Shown in pieces: positions 44,885 to 52,962 of a DNA stretch of 64,000 nucleotides. The stretch is from Paraflavitalea devenefica (GTDB lineage Bacteria; Bacteroidota; Bacteroidia; Chitinophagales; Chitinophagaceae). The position numbers and the translations under genes were made by a program. The number at the start of each line of letters is the position of its first letter. Position 1 is the first letter of the stretch. The stretch lies in contig NZ_JAARML010000001.1 in NCBI RefSeq assembly GCF_011759375.1, forward strand, positions 2,170,001 to 2,234,000. Direction: 5' to 3'. Under the pieces are notes generated by a model. The model searched no databases and was not told where the DNA came from. It saw only the letters and a program-made list of their open reading frames with translations.

Positions 44885-47800
44885 TTAGTATAATAACTTC
44901 ATCACTTCCAATGCGCCGTCATTCCTGGCTGCAACGATCAATGCTCCGTTCCTGCCTTTTACAGACACCATCGAACGTATATCGCCCGCCAGGTATAAAC
45001 CCGTGGCGGGATAAGGCAGGGAAGTAAAATCACCTTTGCCATTGCCTTTCAACACAAGTCCTATTGCTCCGTCCAGGGGCCCCAACTGAACACGGAACGG
45101 GTAAAAATTACCCGCAAGTATCACATCCTTATTCCCATCCTGGTCTACGTCGGTTTCCAGGAGTCCATTGGCTGCACTGATCTGGGCCATAGCCGGCAGG
45201 TATTTGATCGTCATTTTCTTATTCCCGTCATTTTGCAGGTAAGAGGATTGCGTTGTCTTAATCTCAACAGAAGATGACTTTGCCAACTGTTCTCCGGTAA
45301 GTAAATCGGTTAACTGCGCACCGGCATAATCTGTATAGCGAAGGAACTTCTTGTGGATGAAAGGCATCTGCTCTGCCATTTCATCTTTTGAATAATAAGG
45401 GTAACGCTTACCCTGGTTGTAATAACATAGAACAGGATTAATAAAACCATTGCCATAAAAGTCCCCGTAAGTAATGCTCAATGGCTCCTGTGGAGAAGGT
45501 TTGAAGGGGGTATTATTCCCGAGGTTGCCGACCACCAGGTCGGGGTCTCCGTCCCGGTCAAAATCACCTGCCAGCAGGCGGCACCACCAGCCATTGGTAT
45601 TGCCCAGTCCATAAGCAGCGGTAGCATCACTCAGCTTACCCTTATGGTTTTCAAAAATGCATACCGGCATAAACCGCCCCACCACGATCAGGTCTTCCCA
45701 TCCGTCTTTATTCATATCCTGCCAGGCGGCATCCGTTACCATACCCGGGTGTGCAAGAAGCGTATCGGTTTGCTGCGCATCTTTTTCAAACCTGATCCTG
45801 CCCGGGATGCTTTTATTTTTCAGGATAAAACTCTCCGGTGCCTCTGGAAACCGGCCGGGTTGAAAGCTCCCGCCCACAAACAGGTCGGGTAATCCATCTT
45901 TATTAATATCTGCGGACTGTACGCAACTTCCACTCACTGTTTCTGCCGGCAGGGCATCAACAACACGGCTGAAATGTCCCCGGCCATCGTTCTCATACAG
46001 CCTGTCCTGGTAATGGGAACTATTCAGCGGGTGATCTGCTCCACCGCTCACAAGGTACAGATCAGCATCTCCATCCTTATCTGCATCAAAAAATAAAGCG
46101 CCTGTATTGGTAATCTCTTTTTCATTATTCCATGGTTCACTGGCGTCCAAAACAAAGGCGCCGGCTGTTGTTTGCAGGTACAGGGCGTTTGCCTGTCCTG
46201 CCGAAGTGCCTATAAACAGGTCCTCCAGTCCATCGCCATTGACATCTGCTTTGGCAAGACAGGGACCGGTTTTGGATAGCTGGTAAGGCAATAAAGGAGA
46301 AATTTTAAAATCAACGTACTGGGTTTGTTTATGCACAAAATGGATACCGGAACTATGAGTGACGTTCTCGAATAATTGCTTCACCGGAGTTGCCTGCTGC
46401 TCCGGCGAACCGGCGGGAGCAGCATTCCGTTCACGGATCAACAATAATGTGTCGGCTGTAACATGCTGTAATAAGGAGGTCTTCCCGCCGGGCCAGGTAA
46501 CCTGTATGGTCTGCAGCACACTGTCGTTTCCCAGCCCCATATGCATCACCGGGTCTACGGAAGATTGGAACCCGCGTGAAAGAAATTGTTCCTGCACTTG
46601 TGCGCCGGCAGCCGTTTGTACACGCACTTTTGCGCCAATACCAAAGCTGTTCCTGCTTTCCCCTATCAGCCTGATCTTTATAAAATGGGTTTTGGCAGTA
46701 CCCGAAGTATTATTCCTGTAAATAGTTGCCTCATCATTCAGGTTGTTGATCACCATATCCAGGTCGCCATCATTATCCAGGTCGGCATAAGCTGCGCCAT
46801 TACTGATGGACTTTTTGGTAAATCCCCAGGCATCGGTCATATTGGTAAAACCGAGATCATGATTATTCCTGAATACATAATTCCTGAGTTTAATGGAAGG
46901 CATTTGCTGCACCAACTGCCACATGTCCTTTTTGTTGCCTGCCCGCTTGGTGTACTGTGCAGAATAGCCGGAGGTATATTTTACATAATCGAGGTTGGTA
47001 AAATCCCGGAAAATGCCATTGGAAATAAAAACATCTTTCCAGCCGTCATTATCAAAATCGGCAAACAAAGGCGCCCAGCTCCAGTCGGTATTCGAAAGGC
47101 CTGCCAACTGGCCTGTTTCACTAAACAGGGGTATATCGCTGCTGTCCATCCCGTTATTAAGTTGCAGCGTGTTGCGCATCTGTTGTTTGTGAAACCCGGC
47201 ATTTACGCGCATCATATACCTGTCGTAAGTATCAGGCCCTTTCAATAACTTTTGCCGGTAATTGTCTTCCGGCAACATGTCCAGCACCAGGATGTCTGTT
47301 CTTTCATCATTATTATAATCAGCAATATCGCTGCCCATGGCAAATTCTGAAATATGGCCGGTGGCTTTTGTCAATACTTCCCTGAAGGTGCCGTCATGAT
47401 TATTGAGGTAAAGAAAATCACGCTCATCATAATCGTTCGTCACATAAATATCTGCCCAGCCATCATTATTAATATCACTGATGGCCACGCTTAAACCAAA
47501 ATTCAACCCGCTGCCGTCTATATGCGCTGCTGCACTGATATCTGTAAAATGCCCTTCCTCATTGCGGTATAGCCTGTTCCCGAACTTCGGGTTCCTGGCA
47601 GCACGTAGCTGGCTTGTATTGAAATAGGGATTGAAGAACATATCGGCGTGGTTCACCATAAATAGGTCCAGGTCGCCATCATTGTCCATATCAAAAAAAG
47701 AAACCGTCGTAGTATACGTACCGGGCGCATCCAGCCCGTATTGTTTGGCCGATTCGGTAAAGGTGGGGATACCATTCTTTACACCATTGTTGATATAGAG

Positions 47801-48235
47801 TTCATTGGCCCTTTCTTCATCGGTGCCTGGTCCCGAATAGCAAACATAGATATCCAGCAGCCCATCGCCATTTACATCGGCCATTACTACACCTGTTTTC
47901 CATTTGGAACGGCCCTGTATGCCGGCTTGTTCCCCAACGTCCTCAAATTGTAATCCGCCCCTATTGATATAAAGTTTATTGGGCGTCATATTGCCGGTAA
48001 ATACGATATCCGGTAATCCGTCATTATTCAGGTCACCGGTGGCTACCCCGCCGCCATTGTATAAGTATTCATAAGTAAGAATATTGTAGTCTTCGTTTTC
48101 CTGTATATCGTTGCGGAAATCAATATGGGAATGAGAAGCCGGGATGGCTGTAAACAGAAGATGGTCACTTTCATGCTGGCAGGATGAAAGTACAATAGCA
48201 GCAAGCAGTCCTGAAAACCTCGTTAAGTTAGTCAT
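44885..48235 (-). CDS. Large FG-GAP/VCBS-repeat lipoprotein with ASPIC/UnbV domain (CRTAC1-like)
   Basis: A 1116-residue predicted surface lipoprotein (lipobox AAIVLSSC). It is a series of FG-GAP/VCBS repeats with calcium-loop motifs: GDLNNDGLPDIVF, ADVNGDGLLDIYV, FDMDNDGDLDLFM, SDINNDGWADIYV, ADLDNDGDLDMVI, and more in the second half. These would form seven-bladed propellers. Between the two sets is an ASPIC/UnbV-like segment (IRLIGESRNSFGIGAKVRVQTAAGAQVQEQFLSRGFQSSVDP). Such proteins are widespread in Bacteroidota glycan loci and probably bind glycans or protein, but their activity is unproven. It is the first gene on this strand, immediately upstream of the sigma factor. Confidence 0.85.
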   Translation of the reverse strand: MTNLTRFSGLLAAIVLSSCQHESDHLLFTAIPASHSHIDFRNDIQENEDYNILTYEYLYNGGGVATGDLNNDGLPDIVFTGNMTPNKLYINRGGLQFEDVGEQAGIQGRSKWKTGVVMADVNGDGLLDIYVCYSGPGTDEERANELYINNGVKNGIPTFTESAKQYGLDAPGTYTTTVSFFDMDNDGDLDLFMVNHADMFFNPYFNTSQLRAARNPKFGNRLYRNEEGHFTDISAAAHIDGSGLNFGLSVAISDINNDGWADIYVTNDYDERDFLYLNNHDGTFREVLTKATGHISEFAMGSDIADYNNDERTDILVLDMLPEDNYRQKLLKGPDTYDRYMMRVNAGFHKQQMRNTLQLNNGMDSSDIPLFSETGQLAGLSNTDWSWAPLFADFDNDGWKDVFISNGIFRDFTNLDYVKYTSGYSAQYTKRAGNKKDMWQLVQQMPSIKLRNYVFRNNHDLGFTNMTDAWGFTKKSISNGAAYADLDNDGDLDMVINNLNDEATIYRNNTSGTAKTHFIKIRLIGESRNSFGIGAKVRVQTAAGAQVQEQFLSRGFQSSVDPVMHMGLGNDSVLQTIQVTWPGGKTSLLQHVTADTLLLIRERNAAPAGSPEQQATPVKQLFENVTHSSGIHFVHKQTQYVDFKISPLLPYQLSKTGPCLAKADVNGDGLEDLFIGTSAGQANALYLQTTAGAFVLDASEPWNNEKEITNTGALFFDADKDGDADLYLVSGGADHPLNSSHYQDRLYENDGRGHFSRVVDALPAETVSGSCVQSADINKDGLPDLFVGGSFQPGRFPEAPESFILKNKSIPGRIRFEKDAQQTDTLLAHPGMVTDAAWQDMNKDGWEDLIVVGRFMPVCIFENHKGKLSDATAAYGLGNTNGWWCRLLAGDFDRDGDPDLVVGNLGNNTPFKPSPQEPLSITYGDFYGNGFINPVLCYYNQGKRYPYYSKDEMAEQMPFIHKKFLRYTDYAGAQLTDLLTGEQLAKSSSVEIKTTQSSYLQNDGNKKMTIKYLPAMAQISAANGLLETDVDQDGNKDVILAGNFYPFRVQLGPLDGAIGLVLKGNGKGDFTSLPYPATGLYLAGDIRSMVSVKGRNGALIVAARNDGALEVMKLLY

Positions 48236-48523
48236 ACAGTTATGGGGGCTTCCTGTGTAAAGACCTTAACCTGTTTAGAAGCTGTAACAGTTAGTTTGAT
48301 AAAATGCTCAACCTGTCTTCTATGCGTTTACCAGGACAAGGCAGAGGTGCCGTTTTCAGGGATCAGATGGTACCTGAAGTGATCATGACAATCTTTTTAG
48401 GTTTTCATATAAAACGGCACCGGAACCTAAATTCAACCTTTTTGGGAAGATTCCCACGCATGAGTTTCTTTTTATTTGCGAAATCGGTTTCGCGAAAATA
48501 GCAAATGCTGTATTTTTAGGGCT
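48236..48523. promoter_or_regulatory. Divergent regulatory region between FG-GAP lipoprotein and Gfo/Idh genes
   Basis: 288 nt with three dyads. An 11-bp perfect inverted repeat, GGTGCCGTTTT (48346-48356) with AAAACGGCACC (48411-48421), encloses 54 nt. TGGGAA-GA-TTCCCA lies at 48443-48456. GCGAAATC-GGTTTCGC lies at 48478-48493, with central CG as in LacI/GalR-family operators. No exact TAnnTTTG box was found; TATTTG at 48473 is a partial match. Confidence 0.45.
48478..48493. promoter_or_regulatory. LacI-type operator-like palindrome
   Basis: GCGAAA-TCGG-TTTCGC is a 16-nt dyad centred on CG, ending 30 nt before the Gfo/Idh start codon. LacI/GalR-family regulators bind sites of this size and centre. 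No LacI-type gene is present in the window, so the binding protein would be encoded elsewhere. Confidence 0.4.
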
Positions 48524-49933
48524 ATGCAGAACACTATGATTTATCGCTTGTCATTGACCATGACCTTGTTTGGTATGCTTGCCACCGTGCTCCCTGGCTG
48601 CCAATCACCTACCGCTTCAACAGAACCAGTAATGACCGACAGCACAGCCGTAAGGCTTATTACCCTGGACCCCGGCCATTTTCATGCGGCCTTGGTTCAG
48701 AAATCAGACAACCCTGAGATTGATTCCGTAGTACAGGTATATGCCCCCGGCGGCCCCGAACTGGATGCCTACCTGGGCCTTATCAAGCAGTATAATGAAA
48801 GAGCAGAAAATCCTACCCACTGGAAAGAAGAAGTATATACCGGCGGCGATTACCTCGATAAAATGATTGCCGACAGAAAAGGCAATGTGGTAGTGCTGGC
48901 CGGGAACAACAGGCAGAAGACGGAGTATATTAAGAAAGCTGTTGATGCAGGCCTCAATGTATTGGGCGATAAGCCCATGGCCATTACGCCCGCCAATTTC
49001 ACCCTGCTGGAGCAAGCCTTTACAGATGCTGCTGCCAAAAAAGTATTGTTGTATGATATCATGACCGAGCGCTCGGAGATCACCAATGTATTGCAGAAAG
49101 AATTGGCCCATATCCCGGCGGTTTTTGGCGAACAGCACAAAGGAACGGCTAAAGATCCCGGCGTGGTCATCGAAAGCGTTCACTACTTTTACAAATATGT
49201 TTCCGGCAAAGCATTGACCCGTCCTTCCTGGTTCTTTGATCCCGCCCAACAAGGCGAACCCATTGCCGACGTAGGTACGCACCTCATTGACCTGGTGCAG
49301 TGGCAATGCTTTCCCGATGCCGTATTGGATTATAAAAAAGATATCCAGGTCAATGCTGCCCGTCTATGGCCTACGCCGGTTACGCTTTCGCAGTTTACGG
49401 CAGTGACGAAGAAAGACAGCTTCCCGGATTTCCTGAAGCCCTTTGTAGTAAAAGATTCCATTTTGCAAACACATGCCAATGGCGAGGTGAATTATGCGCT
49501 GAAAGGCGTGCACGTGAAAATCATTGCCCGCTGGGATTACAAAGCGCCCGAAGGAAGTGGAGACACCCATTATTCCCTGCTGAAAGGTTCCCTGGCCAGG
49601 CTTGAAATACGGCAGGGTAAGGAGGAGAATAACCAGCCTACACTATATGTTCTCCCTGCTAAGAATGATACTGCTTATGCCCAGGCCCTGCAGAATGCCA
49701 TCGGTACCTTACAAGGCCGTTATGCCGGCATCAGCGTAGAGAAAGTGGCCAATGGCTGGAAAGTGGTAATCCCGCAATCCTTCAAAACAGGCCATGAAGC
49801 GCATTTTGGAGAAGTGATGCAGCGCTACCTGCAGTACCTCAAAGCCGGTAAACTGCCCGACTGGGAAGTGCCCGGCATGCTGGCCAAATACTACACTTCT
49901 ACCAAAGCACTCGAAATAGCTACCCGCAAATAA
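48524..49933 (+). CDS. Gfo/Idh/MocA-family oxidoreductase, predicted lipoprotein
   Basis: A 469-residue NAD(P)-dependent sugar oxidoreductase-like protein with an N-terminal lipoprotein signal (LFGMLATVLPGC), so exported rather than cytoplasmic. The Rossmann start is the variant TAVRLITLDPGHFHAALVQ, typical of a Bacteroidota subgroup in place of the standard GxGxxG. Family residues include AGNNRQKTEYIKKAVDAGLNVLGDKPMAI (the EKP-like Lys) and PIADVGTHLIDLVQW (Asp/His). The C-terminal half differs from standard GFO_IDH_MocA C-domains. A start at 48536 is also possible; the one used gives a slightly longer n-region. Hairpin repeat copy E follows 14 nt past the stop. The substrate is unknown. Confidence 0.82.
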   Translation: MQNTMIYRLSLTMTLFGMLATVLPGCQSPTASTEPVMTDSTAVRLITLDPGHFHAALVQKSDNPEIDSVVQVYAPGGPELDAYLGLIKQYNERAENPTHWKEEVYTGGDYLDKMIADRKGNVVVLAGNNRQKTEYIKKAVDAGLNVLGDKPMAITPANFTLLEQAFTDAAAKKVLLYDIMTERSEITNVLQKELAHIPAVFGEQHKGTAKDPGVVIESVHYFYKYVSGKALTRPSWFFDPAQQGEPIADVGTHLIDLVQWQCFPDAVLDYKKDIQVNAARLWPTPVTLSQFTAVTKKDSFPDFLKPFVVKDSILQTHANGEVNYALKGVHVKIIARWDYKAPEGSGDTHYSLLKGSLARLEIRQGKEENNQPTLYVLPAKNDTAYAQALQNAIGTLQGRYAGISVEKVANGWKVVIPQSFKTGHEAHFGEVMQRYLQYLKAGKLPDWEVPGMLAKYYTSTKALEIATRK

Positions 49934-49946
49934 TCTTATTAGTATT

Positions 49947-49980
49947 CTCCGCAGAGTCTCCCGAAGGGGACTCTGCGGAG
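49947..49980. repeat. Dispersed hairpin repeat, family 1, copy E (short form)
   Basis: Arms CTCCGCAGAGTC (49947-49958) and GACTCTGCGGAG (49969-49980), 12 bp and perfect, with the same TCCCGAAGGG centre as copy A. It lies 14 nt after the Gfo/Idh stop codon and may act as its 3' end structure. Confidence 0.88.
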
Positions 49981-50039
49981 TTCCCTTCCCGTCTTTCCGC
50001 CTCCCCGGCAGGTTTTAACTTTTAATAGTATATACGGGC

Positions 50040-50070
50040 TTGTATATCTACAGATTTGTATATAGGTTTG
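50040..50070 (+). promoter_or_regulatory. Bacteroidota primary promoter ahead of DUF2306 gene
   Basis: TTG (50040-50042), a 20-nt spacer and TAGGTTTG (50063-50070) match the -33/-7 consensus of Bacteroidota. The start codon is at 50093, giving a leader of about 15-20 nt. This is the best promoter match in the window. Confidence 0.75.
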
Positions 50071-50092
50071 AGTAAACCTCGCAGGCCCTGCC

Positions 50093-50758
50093 ATGAAGAT
50101 CGTTGCTTTCATCGCCCGGAATCTCTTTGTTTACCTTGTCTTATGCGTGGGTACTTTTTTAATGCTGCGACTCACTGCCAGCTATCTGGCATTCCGCGAT
50201 GATGTGGAGTTCCTGCGTTTTAAACAGGATTATATACATAATCCGGTATGGAAAGCAGCATTCTATGTACATGTATTCACTGCCATCATTGCCCTGCTGG
50301 CGGGCTTCACCCAGTTCTCCCCCGATTTTCTGAAGCGCTATAAAAAGCTGCACCGGCTCATTGGCCGCCTGTATGCCTGGGATATTTTGGTCATTAACTT
50401 TCCCGCAGCCATGATCATGGCCGTATATGCGAATGGGCTGCTGCCCTCAAAGATCGCTTTCGTTATCCTGGATTGTTTATGGTTTTGGTTTACGTACAAG
50501 GCGGTGATTGCTGCCCGGCAAAAACGCTTCACGGAACATAAGCAATACATGATCCGCAGTTATGCGCTTACCTTTTCAGCGATCACCCTCCGTATGTGGA
50601 AATTGATCCTGTCCAACAGTTTTACCATTGATCCCGTGACACTATACATGATTGATGCCTGGCTGGGATTTGTGCCCAACCTCTTGCTGGCGGAATGGAT
50701 CATTCGCAGAAGTTCCCGGAAGAGATCGCATACGGTTACCGTCCCCACTCAACGGTAG
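50093..50758 (+). CDS. DUF2306 membrane protein
   Basis: A 221-residue inner-membrane protein with about six or seven hydrophobic segments (for example LFVYLVLCVGTFLMLRLTASYL, AFYVHVFTAIIALLAGF, PAAMIMAVYANGLLP). The conserved HRLIGRLYAWDILVINFPAAMIMA and FTEHKQYMIRSYALTFSAITLRMWK segments with several His and Arg are typical of the DUF2306 family, which resembles cytochrome-type heme or quinone proteins but has no proven function. It has a clear promoter of its own. The last 23 nt overlap the convergent small membrane-protein gene on the other strand. Confidence 0.8.
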   Translation: MKIVAFIARNLFVYLVLCVGTFLMLRLTASYLAFRDDVEFLRFKQDYIHNPVWKAAFYVHVFTAIIALLAGFTQFSPDFLKRYKKLHRLIGRLYAWDILVINFPAAMIMAVYANGLLPSKIAFVILDCLWFWFTYKAVIAARQKRFTEHKQYMIRSYALTFSAITLRMWKLILSNSFTIDPVTLYMIDAWLGFVPNLLLAEWIIRRSSRKRSHTVTVPTQR

Positions 50759-50942
50759 AAAGTGCTGCTATGGTGCCTGCAATGATCGCACTGAAGATCA
50801 GCACAAAAGTCGCGATGGTAATAACCGTAGCATAGGAATTACCTGCACGTACCAATCGTGCATGGACACCCCTGGATATACCATAAGATACCAGGCCAAC
50901 AACGCCTAAAAAAACAATGAGAAAAAAGAGTGCTATACCCAT
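50736..50942 (-). CDS. Small two-TM membrane protein, convergent with DUF2306 gene
   Basis: 68 residues: a TM segment (MGIALFFLIVFLGVVGLVSYGI), a short basic loop (SRGVHARLVRAGNSY), and a second TM (ATVITIATFVLIFSAIIAGTIAAL). It is not a named family to me. The strongly biased hydrophobic composition and the positively charged loop speak for a real gene, although its length is short and it overlaps the 3' end of the plus-strand gene by 23 bp. The topology predicts both ends on the same side. No function is proposed. Confidence 0.5.
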   Translation of the reverse strand: MGIALFFLIVFLGVVGLVSYGISRGVHARLVRAGNSYATVITIATFVLIFSAIIAGTIAALSTVEWGR

Positions 50943-51041
50943 ATAGTCGTGTATTCCATAATAATATTCATTTTCAGCAAATATTGCAACGGCCTTTTTG
51001 TTAAAAATACCCTTACTTTCATTGCTTGGCTCGCGCCGCTC

Positions 51042-51094
51042 GCCGCTCTTCGAGGCTTTTAGCCTCGAAGTTTTATTTCCGGGCCTTTGGCCCG
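51042..51094. repeat. Two-hairpin dispersed repeat, family 2, copy 1
   Basis: GCCGCT precedes stem CTTCGAGGCT (51048-51057) with AGCCTCGAAG (51061-51070), loop TTT. After a 9-nt spacer comes a second stem, CGGGCC (51080-51085) with GGCCCG (51089-51094), loop TTT. Copy 2 is at 61050-61102. Confidence 0.8.
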
Positions 51095-51211
51095 CCTCTC
51101 CCTGAATTGCTTTAACGTTTCATTATTAAACCTGACCGCTGCCCCAAAGTCAGAACAACGCACCTTTGCAAAGGCATTATTTTAAACTGCAAACCTGCTA
51201 ATTACATACTT

Positions 51212-51748
51212 ATGAAGCGTATATTTTTTACTTCCCTGATGGCTGCCGGGGCGTTTGCTTCCTGCAGTACGCCCAAAACCTATTTTACACCATCCGTCCG
51301 TTCAAAGATCGAATCCAGTAATATTCCTGTATCCAAACTGCAGTTCTATGTAGACAGGGATGTGGAACTGCGCCGGGAAGTAGCTTCCGGTTCAGCACAG
51401 GTATCTGCGGGTGTGGTCAAATTTGAAAATGGAAAATATGTCAACATCATTACCTTAAAAAGAAATACGCCCGGCGTATGTACCAGGGCCTATGATGACA
51501 GGATGGACATATCCTTTGAAATGGGGGAAGGACGTTACCTGACCTTTGGTAAGCTGAAACGCGATGGTCGTGCTCCCTATACCCTCTATGCTGATGCCTG
51601 GGGCCGTGAACTGGGCGAGATAAAGTATGACGGGAAAAGTTATTATATCTTACCCGCCGGGTCAGAGGCTAAGCTCATGATCAGGAAAAGCGCTTTGAAT
51701 ACATTGAAGGTGGAAAAGCGTGAAATGTCGGGAAGAAAGATAGAATAA
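51212..51748 (+). CDS. Hypothetical lipoprotein
   Basis: A 178-residue protein with a lipoprotein signal (MAAGAFASC, Cys at about 18). The mature part is beta-rich: YFTPSVRSKIESSNIPVSKLQFYVDRDVELRREV, then GRYLTFGKLKRDGRAPYTLYADAW and KYDGKSYYILPAGSEAKLMIRKSALN. The family is not recognised, though similar small Bacteroidota lipoproteins are common. CACCTTTG (51161-51168), one mismatch from the TAnnTTTG box, lies upstream and may be its promoter. A stem-loop follows its stop. No neighbour indicates a pathway. Confidence 0.7.
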   Translation: MKRIFFTSLMAAGAFASCSTPKTYFTPSVRSKIESSNIPVSKLQFYVDRDVELRREVASGSAQVSAGVVKFENGKYVNIITLKRNTPGVCTRAYDDRMDISFEMGEGRYLTFGKLKRDGRAPYTLYADAWGRELGEIKYDGKSYYILPAGSEAKLMIRKSALNTLKVEKREMSGRKIE

Positions 51749-51769
51749 TATTTTAATGCTATATATAAT

Positions 51770-51800
51770 GGCCGCTGCCGGTTGTATTCTGGCAGCGGCC
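51770..51800 (+). terminator. Terminator after the hypothetical lipoprotein
   Basis: Stem GGCCGCTGCC (51770-51779) with GGCAGCGGCC (51791-51800), 10 bp and perfect, 11-nt loop. The following GTGTTAATTAT is only moderately T-rich. Confidence 0.7.
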
Positions 51801-51877
51801 GTGTTAATTATAGGAGCACAAGGTAATTTCAAAAGCAGGTTTTACGTTATAAAGGTTCATCCAAACCCTGATCCTTT

Positions 51878-52900
51878 ATGAGTATTGTCTTCGGCTGGAA
51901 TCATTTTAAGATCAAATCTTTTGATCCACGGACCATCGGTCTTTCACAAACTGCACAACCTGATTTTTCCATTGAAGTAAGACAAAGCTATTTCCACCTG
52001 TTTTGGATACCCTGCTTTGGACTGGGCAAGAAATGGGCTATCCGCAAGGCCGGACAACTGTATGAAATACCGTCAGTATACAAGGATGCCTTGCGTGGCC
52101 GGTCCGACCTGCGGGTGAAAACGCCCTGGTATACTTATGCAGGCCCGTTGTTACTGGGGATAGTAGGGTTGGGTTTTATGATCAATGAAAAAGTAGAAGA
52201 GCATCGTTCCTACAAATACAATAAAAAGGAATTTGAACAACAATATGCCAACAATGCGGCCAGGTTCAGGAAACCATCGCCCGATGATTATTATGTATTA
52301 ACGCCTGTGTCGGGCTATTCCGCTAAATACGCGCGGGTAACCGGGATTGATAAAAACAATATTCAGCTTTCCTATATTCCCAAATTTGAAGGATGGGTAA
52401 GTAGCAGTAAGCCATTGGATATTGCCAAACTCTTTGTTGACCCTGTCAATAAAACGGAGACGATCACGCTTAGCCGGGGCGATTCGGGCAGACTCATTTG
52501 TACCGATTATGATGAGCGGCATAAATTTAAAGGCATTGAACTAAGCGGTGAACGCAACGAGCTTTACCGGGTAGAGAAAATATACCGCCTGGATGGTCCG
52601 CTGCTCACAGATGGTCACTATGCCAGTTGGAGTGCCAATGAGATCAATATGGAAATCCTGAATGAAGGTCTTGCGGGCACACTTACAAAAATTGAGTCCA
52701 CAGAAGGCAAAATACAATGGTCGTGTGAAAAGGGACTACCACTCAGCCTGTTGCCCGGCAAAGACTTTATGATAACGGGTGCCGGTAATTACAGGCAGTC
52801 CTATAAAGTGAAATTTACGGTGGAAGGGGAAGATGGCCGTAGCATACAGTATTTAATGGAAGGCAAAGAAATGGACCACCATCTTACAAGGATTAATTAG
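51878..52900 (+). CDS. Hypothetical protein with one TM segment
   Basis: A 340-residue protein without recognised family. The first about 75 residues look cytoplasmic (YFHLFWIPCFGLGKKWAIRKAGQLYEIP, with an HLFWIP turn seen in small zinc-ribbon-like membrane proteins, although no paired Cys are present). A TM segment follows (WYTYAGPLLLGIVGLGFMI, about 87-105), then a charged linker (NEKVEEHRSYKYNKKEFEQQYAN). The remaining about 200 residues are a beta-rich domain with YVLTPVSGYSAKYARVTGIDKNNIQLSY. A bidirectional terminator separates it from locus 3. Confidence 0.6.
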   Translation: MSIVFGWNHFKIKSFDPRTIGLSQTAQPDFSIEVRQSYFHLFWIPCFGLGKKWAIRKAGQLYEIPSVYKDALRGRSDLRVKTPWYTYAGPLLLGIVGLGFMINEKVEEHRSYKYNKKEFEQQYANNAARFRKPSPDDYYVLTPVSGYSAKYARVTGIDKNNIQLSYIPKFEGWVSSSKPLDIAKLFVDPVNKTETITLSRGDSGRLICTDYDERHKFKGIELSGERNELYRVEKIYRLDGPLLTDGHYASWSANEINMEILNEGLAGTLTKIESTEGKIQWSCEKGLPLSLLPGKDFMITGAGNYRQSYKVKFTVEGEDGRSIQYLMEGKEMDHHLTRIN

Positions 52901-52911
52901 ATAAAATAATT

Positions 52912-52940
52912 AAGGGAGGCCATATCTAACGGCCTCCCTT
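52912..52940. terminator. Bidirectional terminator between convergent genes
   Basis: AAGGGAGGCC (52912-52921) pairs with GGCCTCCCTT (52931-52940), 10 bp and perfect, loop of 9 nt. The genes on both sides end towards it (stops at 52900 and 52963). Confidence 0.85.
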
Positions 52941-52962
52941 TCCTTGAAATGAATACCTAACC

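Noticed and set aside
46586..47248. 220-codon open frame on the plus strand opposite the FG-GAP lipoprotein
   Set aside because: It lies wholly inside the well-supported gene at 44885-48235, has no start context, and its protein has no domain features; long antisense open frames are common opposite these repeat-rich genes.
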